Source of the DNA: Sipunculus nudus
Taxonomy: Eukaryota; Annelida; Sipuncula; Golfingiida; Sipunculidae
Direction: 5' to 3'
DNA length: 64,000 nt
NCBI GenBank assembly: GCA_026874595.1
Contig: CM049319.1
Location: forward strand, 60,274,917-60,338,916
Part shown: positions 24,547-36,113 of the stretch, in pieces
Layout: each line of letters opens with the position of its first letter
Numbering within the stretch: position 1 is the first letter of the stretch
Translations under genes and position numbers: made by a program
Notes under the pieces: generated by a model
Told to the model about the DNA's origin: nothing
The model's database searches: none
What the model saw: only the letters and a program-made list of their open reading frames with translations

Positions 24547-26203
24547 CTAAAAAAGATAAACCACAAGAACCTTGCGTCAGAAACTGATAACACAAGCTTT
24601 TCGTTCAATTGTCCGCAATAAACTACTATCATTAACCTGAAAGTACATTCTGCCGACTCCACGGCTGGCATTTCTCGCTGGCACATGGATATTTTTCAAA
24701 ACAGTATTTACATACATTATTTCCTGTGACATCAAAACGTTAAGCTCTCTCCACGTTACTGTCATGCGTTCTGCACATGAGGTCACTTTTGATGCACCTA
24801 TCATGTTAGAATGATTCACAAATTGCATACTATTGCAATTAATAATTTTAAGATTACTTTTTTTTATTGCAAATAAATATTCATGTATACTACGAAGGAA
24901 CAAAAAAAAAAAACTTGCAACTTTTTCTAATCATTACTAGCTTAAATACACAGAATTGAATGATCTCCAATTTTATAGAAGCTCTACCTAAGAATCGTCA
25001 ATAAATCATCAACGACAGGTTCAAGACATAGTCCAAGTATAAAATATTTGTATTAAGCTGTATTCACCTGCTTGTCCCCATGCTTATCAGCGGTCTCATG
25101 CAGCGTCAGCAGGGACTGGTTGACGTTCTTCTCCAGTTCCAATGCTGCCTGCATGGCATCCAGGCCGGTCCCCCAGTTCTCCTGGTCAGGAGCTCTGATG
25201 TCCGTCAGCTTGATGCGGCCTCCACGCTGGTTCTGGAATTTCATCAGCTTTTCGGCGTGCTCGCGCTCTTCTTCGCTTGCTTTCTTGAAGTACTTGTGGA
25301 ATCCAGGTAGAGCCACATCGTCACGATCAAAGTACCAGGCCTGAAATTAACAGGACACATCAGTAATAATTTAAAAGCAAGCAAATAGTTAAAGAAGTTT
25401 TTTTTTTACCCGTTAATTCAAATACCAGAATTTTCAAAGCAATAGTAACCCCTTGTGTGAAAATTCTTTAAGGCCACTATCAGCAAATAGAAGTCGAGCA
25501 AATTAATGTCTATATACAAAAAAAAATAAAATTCTGTAAAATGAGTTTATATTAACAATTTCATAGAGGCAAAAAAAATTTAGCATTGAAAATGGTATCC
25601 TGTTGTCGGATACGTAATGAAATATGCAACATTTTCATTTTTTGCAATTTATTAACGAATATTTATATTTCATGCAAGTTCCTTGTTGATACCGACATAC
25701 AATTTCTCGAGTCAAGTGATTATTAATCCAGAATTTCAGAAAACCCCGCAAAGGGTGAACGGCAAACAGTTCCCTATATTATAGGCCAGCAAGCTCCCTT
25801 TTGTCCCCATGTTTAAGGCCATTGACGTCAAGCCTTTAGCACGTGATCAATGATGACCGCATTTGACCTACATTATGCCCGCTTGGAGACGACACGTTTT
25901 CACCGGCCGCCATTTTGTTAAATATACTTCAACCTTGGCCATAAAATTGAAAACAATTTTTCTAAATTTTCGAATGCGACAACCGCTGCTTTTGTCATAA
26001 ATGTGTTCAATTCTTGCATAACATCGATGAAATGGACAAGATACTCATTTAAACTTGCTGTGGCGCGCACAAAACCCCTCACAAGTCGTCATCATACTCA
26101 CCATGGATTGGTAGGTGTAACTGGCGTACAGCTCGAGGTTTATTTGCTTGTTTACCCCGGCTTCGCTCTCTTCATGGTAGTTCTGGCGTGGTCTAGTTGC
26201 CAT
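24400..26203 (-). CDS. Ferritin, heavy (ferroxidase) type, three coding exons, 173 aa
   Basis: This is a cytosolic iron-storage subunit of the kind that assembles as a 24-mer cage and oxidises Fe(II). Coding exons on the - strand are 26203-26102 (34 codons), 25340-25068 (91 codons) and 24546-24400 (48 codons plus TAG). All junctions are GT-AG and phase 0. The family signature is clear: [20 protein letters not shown], then [32 protein letters not shown] and [10 protein letters not shown]. The ferroxidase ligands are all present: E24, Y31, E58, E59, H62, E104 and Q138, equivalent to human H-chain 27, 34, 61, 62, 65, 107 and 141. The three-fold channel acids D128 and E131 are kept. There is no signal peptide, so the product should be intracellular. 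The start ATG opens the RQNYH motif and lies in the same exon as a 5' UTR carrying an IRE-like hairpin. The length is typical of soma-type ferritins. Confidence 0.96.
25068..25340 (-). CDS. Ferritin coding exon 2
   Basis: Encodes residues 35-125 from AWYFDRDD to GDKQ, between acceptor TTTCAG and donor CAG|GTGAAT. It carries ferroxidase ligands E58, E59, H62 and E104. The upstream intron (25341-26101) and downstream intron (24547-25067) hold nothing recognisable. Confidence 0.95.
26102..26203 (-). CDS. Ferritin coding exon 1
   Basis: Encodes residues 1-34 (helix A start, E24 and Y31) and ends ...YQSM at the donor ATG|GTGAGT. It is contiguous with the 5' UTR. Confidence 0.95.
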
Positions 26204-26289
26204 CTTGATACTGTTATGTGAACTTGGTCTGAAGATTAACACTATTTTATCAATACAGAAGCTTTTCTGCGATATCTTCTTGTCGAATA

Positions 26290-26321
26290 TTGCCCGTACG
26301 TTCACTGACGTCCCAAGGCAA
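26290..26321 (-). promoter_or_regulatory. Iron-responsive-element-like hairpin in ferritin 5' UTR
   Basis: On the - strand the hexaloop CAGTGA is closed by ACGT/ACGT, and an outer stem TTGCC/GGCAA surrounds it. IRP1/IRP2 bind such CAGUGN hairpins near the cap and block ferritin translation when iron is low. The canonical unpaired C six bases 5' of the loop is not present: the interval between inner and outer stems is 5 nt on the 5' side (TTGGG) and 3 nt on the 3' side (ACG). It is either a divergent IRE or one with a larger internal loop. The position, about 17 nt from the inferred cap, fits function. Confidence 0.75.
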
Positions 26322-26361
26322 ATCAACGACAACTGTTCTAGTGTGACGCAGCAGACAGCGG

Positions 26362-26369
26362 TTTATATA
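26362..26369 (-). promoter_or_regulatory. TATA box of ferritin
   Basis: TATATAAA in the context GCGTATATAAAC lies on the - strand. A start about 30 bases downstream (~26338) would put the IRE-like hairpin within ~20 nt of the cap and give a ~135-nt 5' UTR without an intron. Confidence 0.65.
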
Positions 26370-26659
26370 CGCTTTGAGTAGCCATTCCATCGAACAGCGT
26401 AACCCCCTGCATATGATTAACGCTCACGTTTTGGTCCGCATGTCCCTCACAATACCGGATTTATTGACCCAGTTCGGGTACAAAGATGAATGTTCTCGAA
26501 CAAACAGTAGGGGATTATAAATATAACTATATTCGAGTTTAATAAGTTCCACCCAAGTTCCTTGACGACACTACCGGCATATATATATATTAATCGTATA
26601 GTGACTATAAATAATTTATAGGCTTAACATCATGCATGCTAATTAGGCCAAAAAAGTAA

Positions 26660-26923
26660 AAGGTATGGTTCTCAGGCACCCCCCTCGTCAATTTTAACCC
26701 CCCCCCCCCCCGAATCAAAAGTTTTTATTTTGCTTTTTATCTTTAAAGAAGATAAATAATACATTTTATGTAGTGCATTTACCTGTTTAGCAAAAATATT
26801 GTTTATTTTCATGCTTTTTCCCTGATCATATGGCATTTTTATCGAAACACCCAAAAAGGTAAAAAATAAATACCGCCCGCCCGCACTGATTTATGAAAAA
26901 AAAGAACCTGAAAGCCGTACCTT
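26660..26923. mobile_element. Miniature inverted-repeat element (AAGGTATGGTTCTCAGG ends)
   Basis: The left end AAGGTATGGTTCTCAGG and right end CCTGAAAGCCGTACCTT are imperfect inverted repeats. A related copy lies at ~63371-63605, sharing 'TTACCTGTTTAGCAAAAA' and 'CTTGATCATAT'-like blocks. Confidence 0.65.
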
Positions 26924-29296
26924 AAATTTTATGTGCTTTATTGAGTGTATTTAATATATAGGCCTAGTCCTATAGATACGTACAGATATATAGGTCTATT
27001 ATATATATCTATTATGGCAAAATTTTATGATTTTAAGTGCGGATGAATGGCGGGAAAAGGGGAGCGTATATATATATGCATATAGAAAGGATATAAAAAA
27101 GATGAACATATGTGATTGTAATTCTAAAATAGTAAGTTTCGGATAAATGAAAGAAGTTAATTTTTTATTGGGCATTTTATTAAACGTATGTATGTTTTAT
27201 TCCTTATATAAATTAATTAGGCCCTTACTCACATCAATCAGGTATATACGTCACCAACGTATAGTCCTATAAAAAAGCGGATCGGGGGGAGGAGGGGTCC
27301 AGGGGTCCACACGGACCCCCTCCCCTTTTTTTTTCATCCAAAGCAACCTGTTTTAAAGTGTTTCAGACAAAATTTTGCGGCCTGCCCCCCCCCCTTTCCC
27401 TTTTCCGGACCTGGGGATCTTTATTTAGGTTTTTCATTGGTCCTTCTGGGATGGACCCCCCACCCAACCTTTACCTAAATCCTGGATCCGCGCCTGCGCC
27501 TGAGGCCTATAATTCGTTATTTTATTTGTACAGGTAGGCCTATCATATGAAACTGCTGAACTAATTGACCCAATTTAAGCTTTGATGGCTAAAACAACTC
27601 CCAGTTGTAGGCCTTCATGAATATTCGTTGTGTATATATATATATATATATAATAATATATATATATATATATTATATATATATATGCCGATATTTGGGT
27701 TTCCAATTGAAATTCTTACTTCCCCAGTTGAATATTAAATCGTAATGTCATATACATCACATATGTAGATAATTATATTCACTGAACCTTAATATGGAGG
27801 ACCTGTACTGTGCTTGGCTAATTTTTCCTGAGCAGCATATGAGTACACGAAGACCTATAGGTCTATAGATTATATAGGCCTATGAGTATTCATTTTTTAA
27901 AATTCGAAATTGTGGAATTGTGCCTTTATATAGGCTATATAGCCCTGATATATAAATTGCCTCGAGGTAGGACTTTGCATGTATATATAGGCCTACGTTT
28001 TTATCGCTTAAGGGCCTAAAATGAAATAAAACTAATAGTAAATTTGTATTAATTTATTAGATGATAATCAAGTATTTTATGATTTCGGAGATCCCCCCCC
28101 CCCTCCTCTAGGGTTGACATATTCACGGTTTCTTCCTGGTTATAAGGTATATATATAGTGCCCCCGGAGACATTTACATATATCTACATGACCTCGACCC
28201 TCGTACTATGTCATGATGCATGTGCGAGCCCCCCCGCCCCCCCCCCCCCCCCCGATCCACCAATAAGAAAATATGGTTTTATTTTAGACCATGTATGTAT
28301 ATATGACCTAGGCCTCGTGTCATCATGGTGTGATATGTAGAGGCCATTGTATCTCTATGTCTGTCCTAGCTGTGTGTGTCAACAATATCTATAGGCTGAA
28401 TTGATAAAATGTCGAAGAAATGACACGAACACGTACATATTTACCGCATAATTTATAAGATCCCTGGATATATTGAAAGAACGACACAAAAATGTACAAT
28501 ATCTTGACGATCGGGTGTGTACACGTGTATAGGCTATATTTTATATAGGCCTATATTTTGAGGTTTCCTGTGTTACCAAATGGTCTGAGCAAACCCTCGC
28601 ATGCATTACACATACATGTATGTGTATATAACAACAAACACGGACTTGACAACACACACACCCATGTGAGCGACGCATTATAGCCTATAAACAGTGCAGA
28701 CCGGTGCTTTATTGATCCTGACCAGGTCTACTAGCTGCACCTGCAGCGCATATAATATGTAAATATATATAGGAGACACAAACAGAAACAGATACATGAA
28801 AATTCTGCTTTTGAAAGTCATGTAACATGTATACGAGAATCTTGAATTTTGGCTCATGTTTTATTTGTTACCTAATAATGAACCGGGCGACCCTTATGTG
28901 TGTATTGTTTGGCGTTTTTTCATGAATTATACAAGAACTATCGTGACCACACAAGAATTTTGGCGCGCTCGGGGGGTGTGCTACTTATTGGAACGGCAAA
29001 TGACATCACTCTGCATACATTAATTCATGACTTGCAATTGTAGTGTTATGTGTTGGTGAAGCGTATGTACGATGAGTGTGCGCCTTATTCCTGTACACAC
29101 CACGTGCATATGATACATTAGCGTAGGCCTATTTACGCAAAAAAATACTGTATCCTGGGCTTTTAATATTGTTCTATGCAGCCTGCCCTAAATGCCCCCT
29201 ATACTGAGCCAACCACGAATTTTATATATGTACTGTTTTATATATATAGGCCTATATATATATATATAAATATATATAAATACATTTAATGCCTGC

Positions 29297-29358
<62 letters not shown>

Positions 29359-31079
29359 TGTATTCTTTTGAAATATAAACCATTACATAAAAAATACACT
29401 GCTATATATACCACGCAACTTCATTTCAATCGATCTAATTTTTTTTTCTTTCTGTTACTTCATCACCATTTCTTCTGTAAGATAATAAACAAATACTGAC
29501 AGCTTCCAGTAATTAAATTACATTCAAGTACATGTATTATATATTATAAAAATGTACTGAATGTATTTCTGAAGTTAGAATAGTATATAAATGCTTGCTC
29601 CACGTCAATATATGCATGTATACTCGATCTATTTCATCCGAATGTTAATATTTTTATAAATTTTTATAATAATTTATTCCAAGTTTCTGCGTTTTTTAAG
29701 TGTATCTGCAAAATGGGGCCGTTCCAAGGATTTCCAAACGGATGGAGACAGCGTTTGTGTGTTGTGGTGGTAATGATGGCAATAAATGGAATCGTGTTTC
29801 TGTTTGTGTGTCACTTTGTGTATGTGGGGGGGGGGGGGGTATTATACCCCTGACCCCCTTTATTGACGCCCCTGCGTTCTTGTCATACCCATCACTGAGT
29901 ACGTATAACATCCGCTAATTTAAAACAATGACGTTTAGGTTGTTTTTACATATTTTGACGTTGGTTCTTTTTGTGTGAGAAAAATAACGTGTTAAAAAAT
30001 GTGACAACAGCGGGTGAAAGAATATATATGCTCTTTCTTACATATACAATCCAAGTAAATATAGCGTCACACTACACCGGGCCATGATTAAGTAAACAGT
30101 CACGTTCACATGATGATAATTGTGTTAACTTAAACACACAATAACAATGCTTTGGCCTAACACAGATAACTGCATGTGCACATCCAACGTGACCTTTATT
30201 GACATAAATATTTTGTTTATGTGAGTCGCAAATGAATGGCGCAGTTGCGCTACATGAAACAACAACCATGCATGTGCATCTGCATAAGTAAACAAACACA
30301 TTAAAAAGGCTAGGAGCGATTTCTGTACATCATAAAACACGGGAGGATATAATGCAATTGTATTCGGTGTTGATATTTGCATTTGAATGACGCTGCTAAG
30401 TTTAAACCGATTGTCTGTGATTTTTTCAACTCACGTACACGTTTACAATCACATATTCCCACATATTTTTATTAACAGTGCATTGTGTGTTATAAAAATG
30501 TTACTGACATCATTCTCCGTATTATGATAATTTTACATCTATACTCAACAAAAAATAATCATGATCTTGTAAAAATTCCCATTTTGTTGAAATTTATCAC
30601 ATTCATTTCAAAAGAATGAACATAGATTCTGGTAAGGTCAGTTCATAGCGTCGTTTGTCATTTTAAGGGTCAGTGAATAACATCTATATACATAGAAAAC
30701 ATTACACATGTGTGATTAAATACCCTATCATGCAGCTCGCTACATCTTCCTTGGAGCAAGCTAGGTCTCCAGCTTAGTTTGGCAGAGAACTTACTTCAAC
30801 AAAGACCACTCAAATAAAACCTTATAAACCTGGCCCGTTTCTGATGCACACGTGTTCTTGTTCAGACGGGGTGTAAATAATGTATATTGTTTCCATTATG
30901 TTTGTTTTTATTGACAGTTTTGATTTTGGCGTGAACACTGCCAGTATTGTTTATTATTCGTGAAATAGAGTGAACCAATTAAAGTGAAACACTGAATCAA
31001 GATAAATATGAAAGCGTGGTTGCCATAGATGTAGTTTTCTCAAGAGCTTCTGTATGAGTAGACGCTGTAGAAGTTTAAA
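26924..31079. other. Gene-free AT-rich stretch
   Basis: No gene is supported. The stretch holds (TA)n tracts at ~27634-27686 and ~29299-29356, scattered short palindromic TAGGCCTATA motifs (~26940-29260), a C-run at ~28209-28252, and a miniature element at 27276-27500. Bases ~29700-31079 are unique with no recognised signal. Confidence 0.5.
27276..27500. mobile_element. Miniature element with GCGGATC / GGATCCGC ends
   Basis: The left end GCGGATCGGGGGGAGG and right end ATCCTGGATCCGCGCC are imperfect inverted repeats. 'GGGGTCC' and 'GGACCCC' repeats lie inside. Relatives are at 6589-6730 and possibly 32469-32718. Confidence 0.5.
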
Positions 31080-31400
31080 GTTGCCTATGCCGATACTTGA
31101 CGTCTATTTACTAAAAATAATCCCCCAAGTTGAACCTTTTAATAAAAATAGGCCAAGAACACTGATACAACCACAAACATTTTAAAATAATATAAACATA
31201 TTCAACAAGGACTTCTGGCGGCAAATAAGACGAACCAGAGTTTTGCAAAGGGCGTTTTGCAACTGGTGACATTTAAACTTCGCTAATATGTAACTAACCA
31301 CCTTATAAGTAACATTTTTTTTTTCTTTTTTGTCAACATTGTTGTGTTTAATTACAACATGTAAATAAACAAGCTCAGTGCACAGAGGCGTTATAACATA
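31080..31400. repeat. Dispersed repeat family, copy
   Basis: Similar to ~3080-3440 and ~2600-2830: 'CTTTTAATAAAAATAGGCCA', 'TCAACAAGGACTTCTGGCGG' and the terminal 'CACAGAGGCGTTATAA' that also occurs at ~6787. Confidence 0.7.
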
Positions 31401-33191
31401 AACTATCTAGATTCATCAGTTATCGTATGCTTGTGTTTCTTTACTGGTTTACTTTGGTCGTGGCGACATCTGCTGTGGGAACTTCTTACTGAAACTGTAC
31501 TGGTTCGATCATTGTGTCGTCACTTTAGGCATTCGTTAACAGGTTAACATTTGAGCTGATCCAAGGTAATTGTCTGTATCCTTGACACGTTGGTAGATTT
31601 AGTTTGCTTTCACGCCGGTAGATGTCGCACACTCCTATGCAGAGGAGTGCGAGCCTTGACATTGCGTAGGTCTTGGCTTGGCAAGTTGGCAGACTCGCGT
31701 CAGATGATCCTCCGAACCACATCTAAAACGTGTTATCTGTTGACGTTATCACATAAAGGGGAGGGATGTTCCCAGTTCAAGGCAACGACCATCAAGTCCA
31801 AATCGGCGTTGAATGCCTGCGTGTAAAAGAGTTGAAATTTTACAGCAATACGGGTCTGTAATTGTTGTTTGATCACGGCGAGGTCATTGAAAATTAGCTC
31901 TTGTTACGCTTATCTCTCTTTCCTCTATCCCCTTAAATCAGCGATAAATGGTCTATCGACACCGGGGTTACAGTCGCTTGAATGCTTATACTCCCTTAAT
32001 GTTTGAAAAAGATAAATAAATCTCAAGTATGTCCACCGGTCTTACATGATGTATACTGACTAGCTGATAAACCCGGTTACCGGGCTTTTTTACAGGGTTT
32101 GGGTTGTATTGAATTAGATGAGGAATGTTGGCTTAATGTTTTCATTCGAAAAATTAAAAAAAAATATAGATTTTCAGTGGTAAACTTTCTCAATAAGTTA
32201 TATACAAAAATATTTCAAATTGGTAAGAAATTTTCCGTATTTTTACCTGGTCAGTGATGATGTTTACATTTGCGAACCGGAAAGGGATGCATAGGCATTC
32301 TGATTTTCAAAGATTTTTGCCTGGTTTCATTCTACTGAAAATGGTTAGATATATAAATACTAGATTGATGTAAAGAAGGTATAAAAGTTGATTTAAATGT
32401 ATGTTGATTTAAGGCAAGGAAGCTGTTCCTAAAGAAGGAAATGAGAATATGCATACCTCGTTAGTAGTAGAAGCGGATCTAAAGGGGCTTCGAACCCCCC
32501 CCCCCCCACCCCACCCCCGAACCCCCATCCATGTTTTCGACCGCCGCAACCTTTTAATAAATGTTTCAAAACCTAAGGAATGATCCCCAGGTCTGGAAAA
32601 GGGAGGTCCAGGTCGCAAACATTGGTCTGAAACATTTGAAAAAAAAGGTTGCGGTAGATGAAAAAAGGGTATGGGGGCTCTGGACCCCCACGAACCCACT
32701 CCCACCCGATCCGCTTCGGCCACTATTGCATGCTGACGAAAAAATTGATGCCAAAGGATAGAAGGTCACTTGGAAGTTTGTAGATGACAGGATAAACATG
32801 CTTAAATCAGTCACTGACGGCAGGAGGGTTTATTCATATGCACCATAAATCTTAATCCTGCGCTTGACGACGCAGGCATCCACTACGCAGTTTCCAAGAC
32901 AAGCAAAAATCACCCAGAATGATTTGTACATTAAAAAATATTTTTTCTCATATCGGCGAGGTCACTGCGGGAATAATAACCTTTAATGAGGTAAAGTGTC
33001 ATATGCAACGCGGTTTCAGAGAACATTGAGGACAAAAAAAGTGGCCCAACTTCCCAACTTAAGTATTGTTGGTGTATTGTAAACCGGTTATAAATAACGA
33101 ATATTAACTACTACTACTTATCATACTTTGAGATAAGGCTGTAGTAGTTATATTTGAAAACAATAGGCGTCATATTTAAAGATTGAGGCAT
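31401..33191. other. No gene recognised; one small GGATC-ended element
   Basis: At 32469-32718 the left end AGCGGATCTAAAGGGG and right end CCCGATCCGCTTC are inverted, around a C-run and 'TTTCAAAACC'/'GAAACATTTG' segments, suggesting a miniature element. The rest is unassigned. Confidence 0.45.
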
Positions 33192-33694
33192 TAAAGGGGC
33201 CCAATCACCTATAAAGCATGTTGAGTTAACACGAAAAATAGTTTCTTCCCTTTTAAATCAATCTGTACCTGCCAAAATATTGCCCTGAAACCGTTTGCTT
33301 ACTCCTGTAAACGAGTGTTAATAACAGTGAACCGGGCGCGGTCGCAGTCGCAGGTGTAAACATAAACACAGCGCATCGGGCCGTGTGATGCGAGGAGCCA
33401 CAACACGTGCCAATCAGGAGATATACTGACTGACTTTGCTAAAAAAAATGAAATACATGTTCCCTCTGGCTGAAACACCGCGTGTTGCCTCTCTTAATCG
33501 GACTCCGGTCATGCGGCCTTGTTATCGTAAACAGACTGTGTTTACAAACACGCAGGGCTATAACAACAGTCGTATGCGAGGAAATGAGTCTGTGTGCTGG
33601 AATAGTTTTGCTGGGAAACTTTTGTATAAAGCAAATCTGAACTAGTGGTGTTAAAGAATAGGAAAAATATTGCTCCTGATTATGTCCCTTTAAA
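33192..33694. mobile_element. Miniature element with TTAAAGGGRC ends
   Basis: The left end TTAAAGGGGCCCAATCACC and right end TGTCCCTTTAA are inverted. The left end matches the start of the family at 3073 ('TTAAAGGGACCCAATCACC'). Confidence 0.55.
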
Positions 33695-33888
33695 GATTCA
33701 ATCGCCTGTGTAGACGTACATGAAGCATTGCATCCAGAACAGAGACGAGGCCCTAATGTGATTGGCTGGTGCAAAAAAATATGTTAGTGTTTTTATAGGC
33801 TAGTGTGTTTTATAAAAATTGAATGGGATCTAGAATGCGTTTGCTAGACCTCAAATGGCTGCTTTCCACGGCACAGGCGCAACAGAAT

Positions 33889-34478
33889 AGGGCGTATGCA
33901 CTTAAGCCACAGGCAAGCTGATGTAGGGGCAAACAAGCTAGGGGCACAGCATCTTGACATCGGTCAGATGCAGGCTGTATCACTAGCTGACCACTCGGGG
34001 GTTACAGTCCTATCATTGATCAATCATTAAATATGGATGCAAATTTCAGCAAAAAATCTGTTAAAGAGTTACAGTTGTGTCTGAAAGAAAGAGGGGTTGT
34101 AGCAGCACAAGCAAAGAAAGCTGAGCTAATTGACTTGTGTAATGCTAGCCATGAAATGGGATTAGAGGTGGACCCAGATGGCTTGATTGAGGACAGGGAG
34201 GAAGTACTGGGTGATAAGTTAATTACACCAAAGAAGGAGGCACACAAAACCTAGGTGTCTTACCAGTCCTGTCAGTGTTTGACATTTACAATTATTTTAT
34301 ATCGTTTGAGGAGTACAATATGTGAAACCTCAGGGAATACTATAACATGGAAAGGCACACCATGGCAAAGGATGGGTATGTGAAACACATCGAGGTACAT
34401 CAGTATCACAGGGATACTTGCTTTGCAGTAAAGAGTAAAGTGAAGCCAAGAACATGGGAGAAGGACCCTGTCACTAAT
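33889..34478 (+). mobile_element. TIR element Y (SAP/SWIM/YqaJ type), outer copy, truncated
   Basis: Starts at AGGGCGTATGCACTTAAGCC and runs ~590 bases, nearly identical to the start of the inner copy at 34479. It is interrupted at CACTAAT by that copy. Just after the inner copy's right end, TTTAAACCACTATTATATA resembles the expected continuation (TTCAAACCACTATAATGTA at ~35103), which supports one copy having inserted into another. The remainder of the outer copy is missing, replaced by a Mutator-like element. Confidence 0.75.
34033..34254 (+). pseudogene. N-terminal SAP-like fragment, outer copy of element Y
   Basis: This open frame of 73 codons starts at ATG, with KKSVKELQLCLKERG and KKAELIDLC motifs typical of a SAP DNA-binding helix pair (leucines spaced as in LKxxLxxRG...KxxLI). 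It then has an acidic linker with DGLIEDREE. It ends at a TAG where the inner copy has an insertion that keeps the frame open longer. The gene is truncated by the nested copy. Confidence 0.6.
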
Positions 34479-36113
34479 AGGGCGTATGCACTTAAGCCAC
34501 GGGCAAGCTGATGTAGGGGCAAACAAGCTAGGGGCACAGCATCTGGACATCGGTCAGATGCAGGCTGTATCACTAGCTGACCACTCGGGGGTTACAGTCC
34601 TATCATTGATCAATCATTAAATATGGATGCAAATTTCAGCAAAAAATCTGTTAAAGAGTTACAGTTGTGTCCGAAAGAAAGAGGGGTTGTAGCAGCACAA
34701 GCAAAGAAAGCTGAGCTAATTGACTTGTGTAATGTTAGCCATGAAATTGGATAAGAGGTGGACCCAGATGGCGTGATTGAGGACAGGGAGGAAGTACTGA
34801 GTGATAAGTTATTTACATCTGACAGAATCCAGCTTGAAAATCCAGGAAACTTCAAAGAAGGAGGCACACAAAACCTAGGTGTCTTACCAGTCCTGTCAGT
34901 GTTTGACATTTACAATTATTTTATATATCGTTTGATGAGTACAATATGTGAAACCTCAGGGAATACTATAACATGGAAGGGTACACCATGGCAAAGGATG
35001 GGTATGTGAAACACATCGAGGTACATCAGTATCACAGGGATACTTGCTTTGCAGTAAAGAGTAAAATGAAGCCAAGAACATGGGAGAAGGACCCTGTCAC
35101 TAATTCAAACCACTATAATGTATGGGTTATCCTAAGCAATGTCTCTGATGCCAGTCGCATTCATGCAGGGTACTGTTCTTGTAATGGGGGTCTAGATGGG
35201 GGTTGCCGACACGTTGTAGCTACATAGTTTGACATTGTTGGATAGATGGATAATAATTCTACCACAAGTGTCACCTTGGGCTCATGTACATGGACTAGAA
35301 AAGGTAGTAAAAAGGAAGTGTCTGTGCCGGTGACCCTGCTGGAGACATCTATTCAGGGAAAATCTAAGAATGCCAGCTCAGCCTACGAAGACAGGTACAA
35401 CCCTGTACCTGAGGGAGTGAATTTACCTTCTGCTGATGAGATTTTTAAGCGCATACAGATTTGTTGCCCAGAAGCCTGTATTTTAGATACAATGTTTACA
35501 AACAAAACACAGAAGCAAATGAATGATACAGTAACACCCCTTACAGTTTTGATACCTATAGATAACATAGGTATTTTCCTTTCAACACACAGCAGATATG
35601 GCTCATCAGGTTTTGAGGACTGTTTTTACCTTTAATGAAATACACAGATGCTAAATTAAACAAAATAGAGTTTGCAACTAGAGGACAGAATGAAAACAAG
35701 AACTGGTTTATTATGAGAAGGGGTTTATTGACAGCATAAAAATGTATCAGCTGACACATTCAATGGATGGTGATAAAACAGCCAGGGCCTTCCTGAGAGA
35801 CAGTGGTCTGAATGAGGCTGCATTACCACCTGCTGTCAGATACGGGTGCAAGTTTGAATCAAAGGCTATTAACACTTTTATCAAGTCCCAGAGGTATCAG
35901 GATTTTCAGGATTTGCCCCAAGACCACCTTTTTTTGTCATGGTGATTATCTATCTAAAGCTTTATGACAAACTTACAATAACATTAGCAAAATAGATACA
36001 GGTTCAGCCGATGTGCACACTGAGCCATATGCTAATACACTGCCCAGTGCCCAGCCCTGCCCCTCTGTTTGCCCCTACATCAGCCTGCCAGCTGCTTAAG
36101 TGAAGTGGCCCTA
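34479..36113 (+). mobile_element. TIR element Y, inner copy with both ends
   Basis: The 5' end AGGGCGTATGCACTTAAGCC and the 3' end, read in reverse as AGGGCCACTTCACTTAAGCA, form imperfect terminal inverted repeats of about 46 bp. They agree again over CTGATGTAGGGGCAAAC at their inner edge. Both copies are preceded by AAT, and an AT dinucleotide flanks the inner copy on each side. The 1635-bp interior carries the remains of one gene and no recognisable transposase. Confidence 0.75.
34623..35945 (+). pseudogene. SAP - SWIM zinc finger - YqaJ-like protein, decayed
   Basis: Segments in order are as follows. A SAP-like N-terminus at 34623 has an in-frame stop, where the outer copy reads through. 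A linker with TWKGTPWQRMGM needs a frame change near 34970. Next is 34973-35227 with KHIEVHQYHRDTCFAVKSK and a SWIM finger, CSCNGGLDGGCRHVVA (CxC...CxH), ended by TAG. Then 35246-35635 has a DRYNPVPEGVNLPSADEIF spacer. Finally 35742-35945 has PAVRYGCKFESKAINTF, which resembles the WG-x-x-x-E-x-x-A motif of YqaJ-type exonucleases. Proteins of this SAP/SWIM/YqaJ layout are common as uncharacterised multicopy proteins in marine invertebrates. The catalytic core of YqaJ is largely absent and at least three lesions exist, so no intact product is expected. Confidence 0.7.

Noticed and set aside
24577-24903. 108-codon open frame on the - strand within the ferritin intron
   Set aside because: It lies between two well-supported ferritin exons, has no domain signal and is AT-rich like the rest of the intron.
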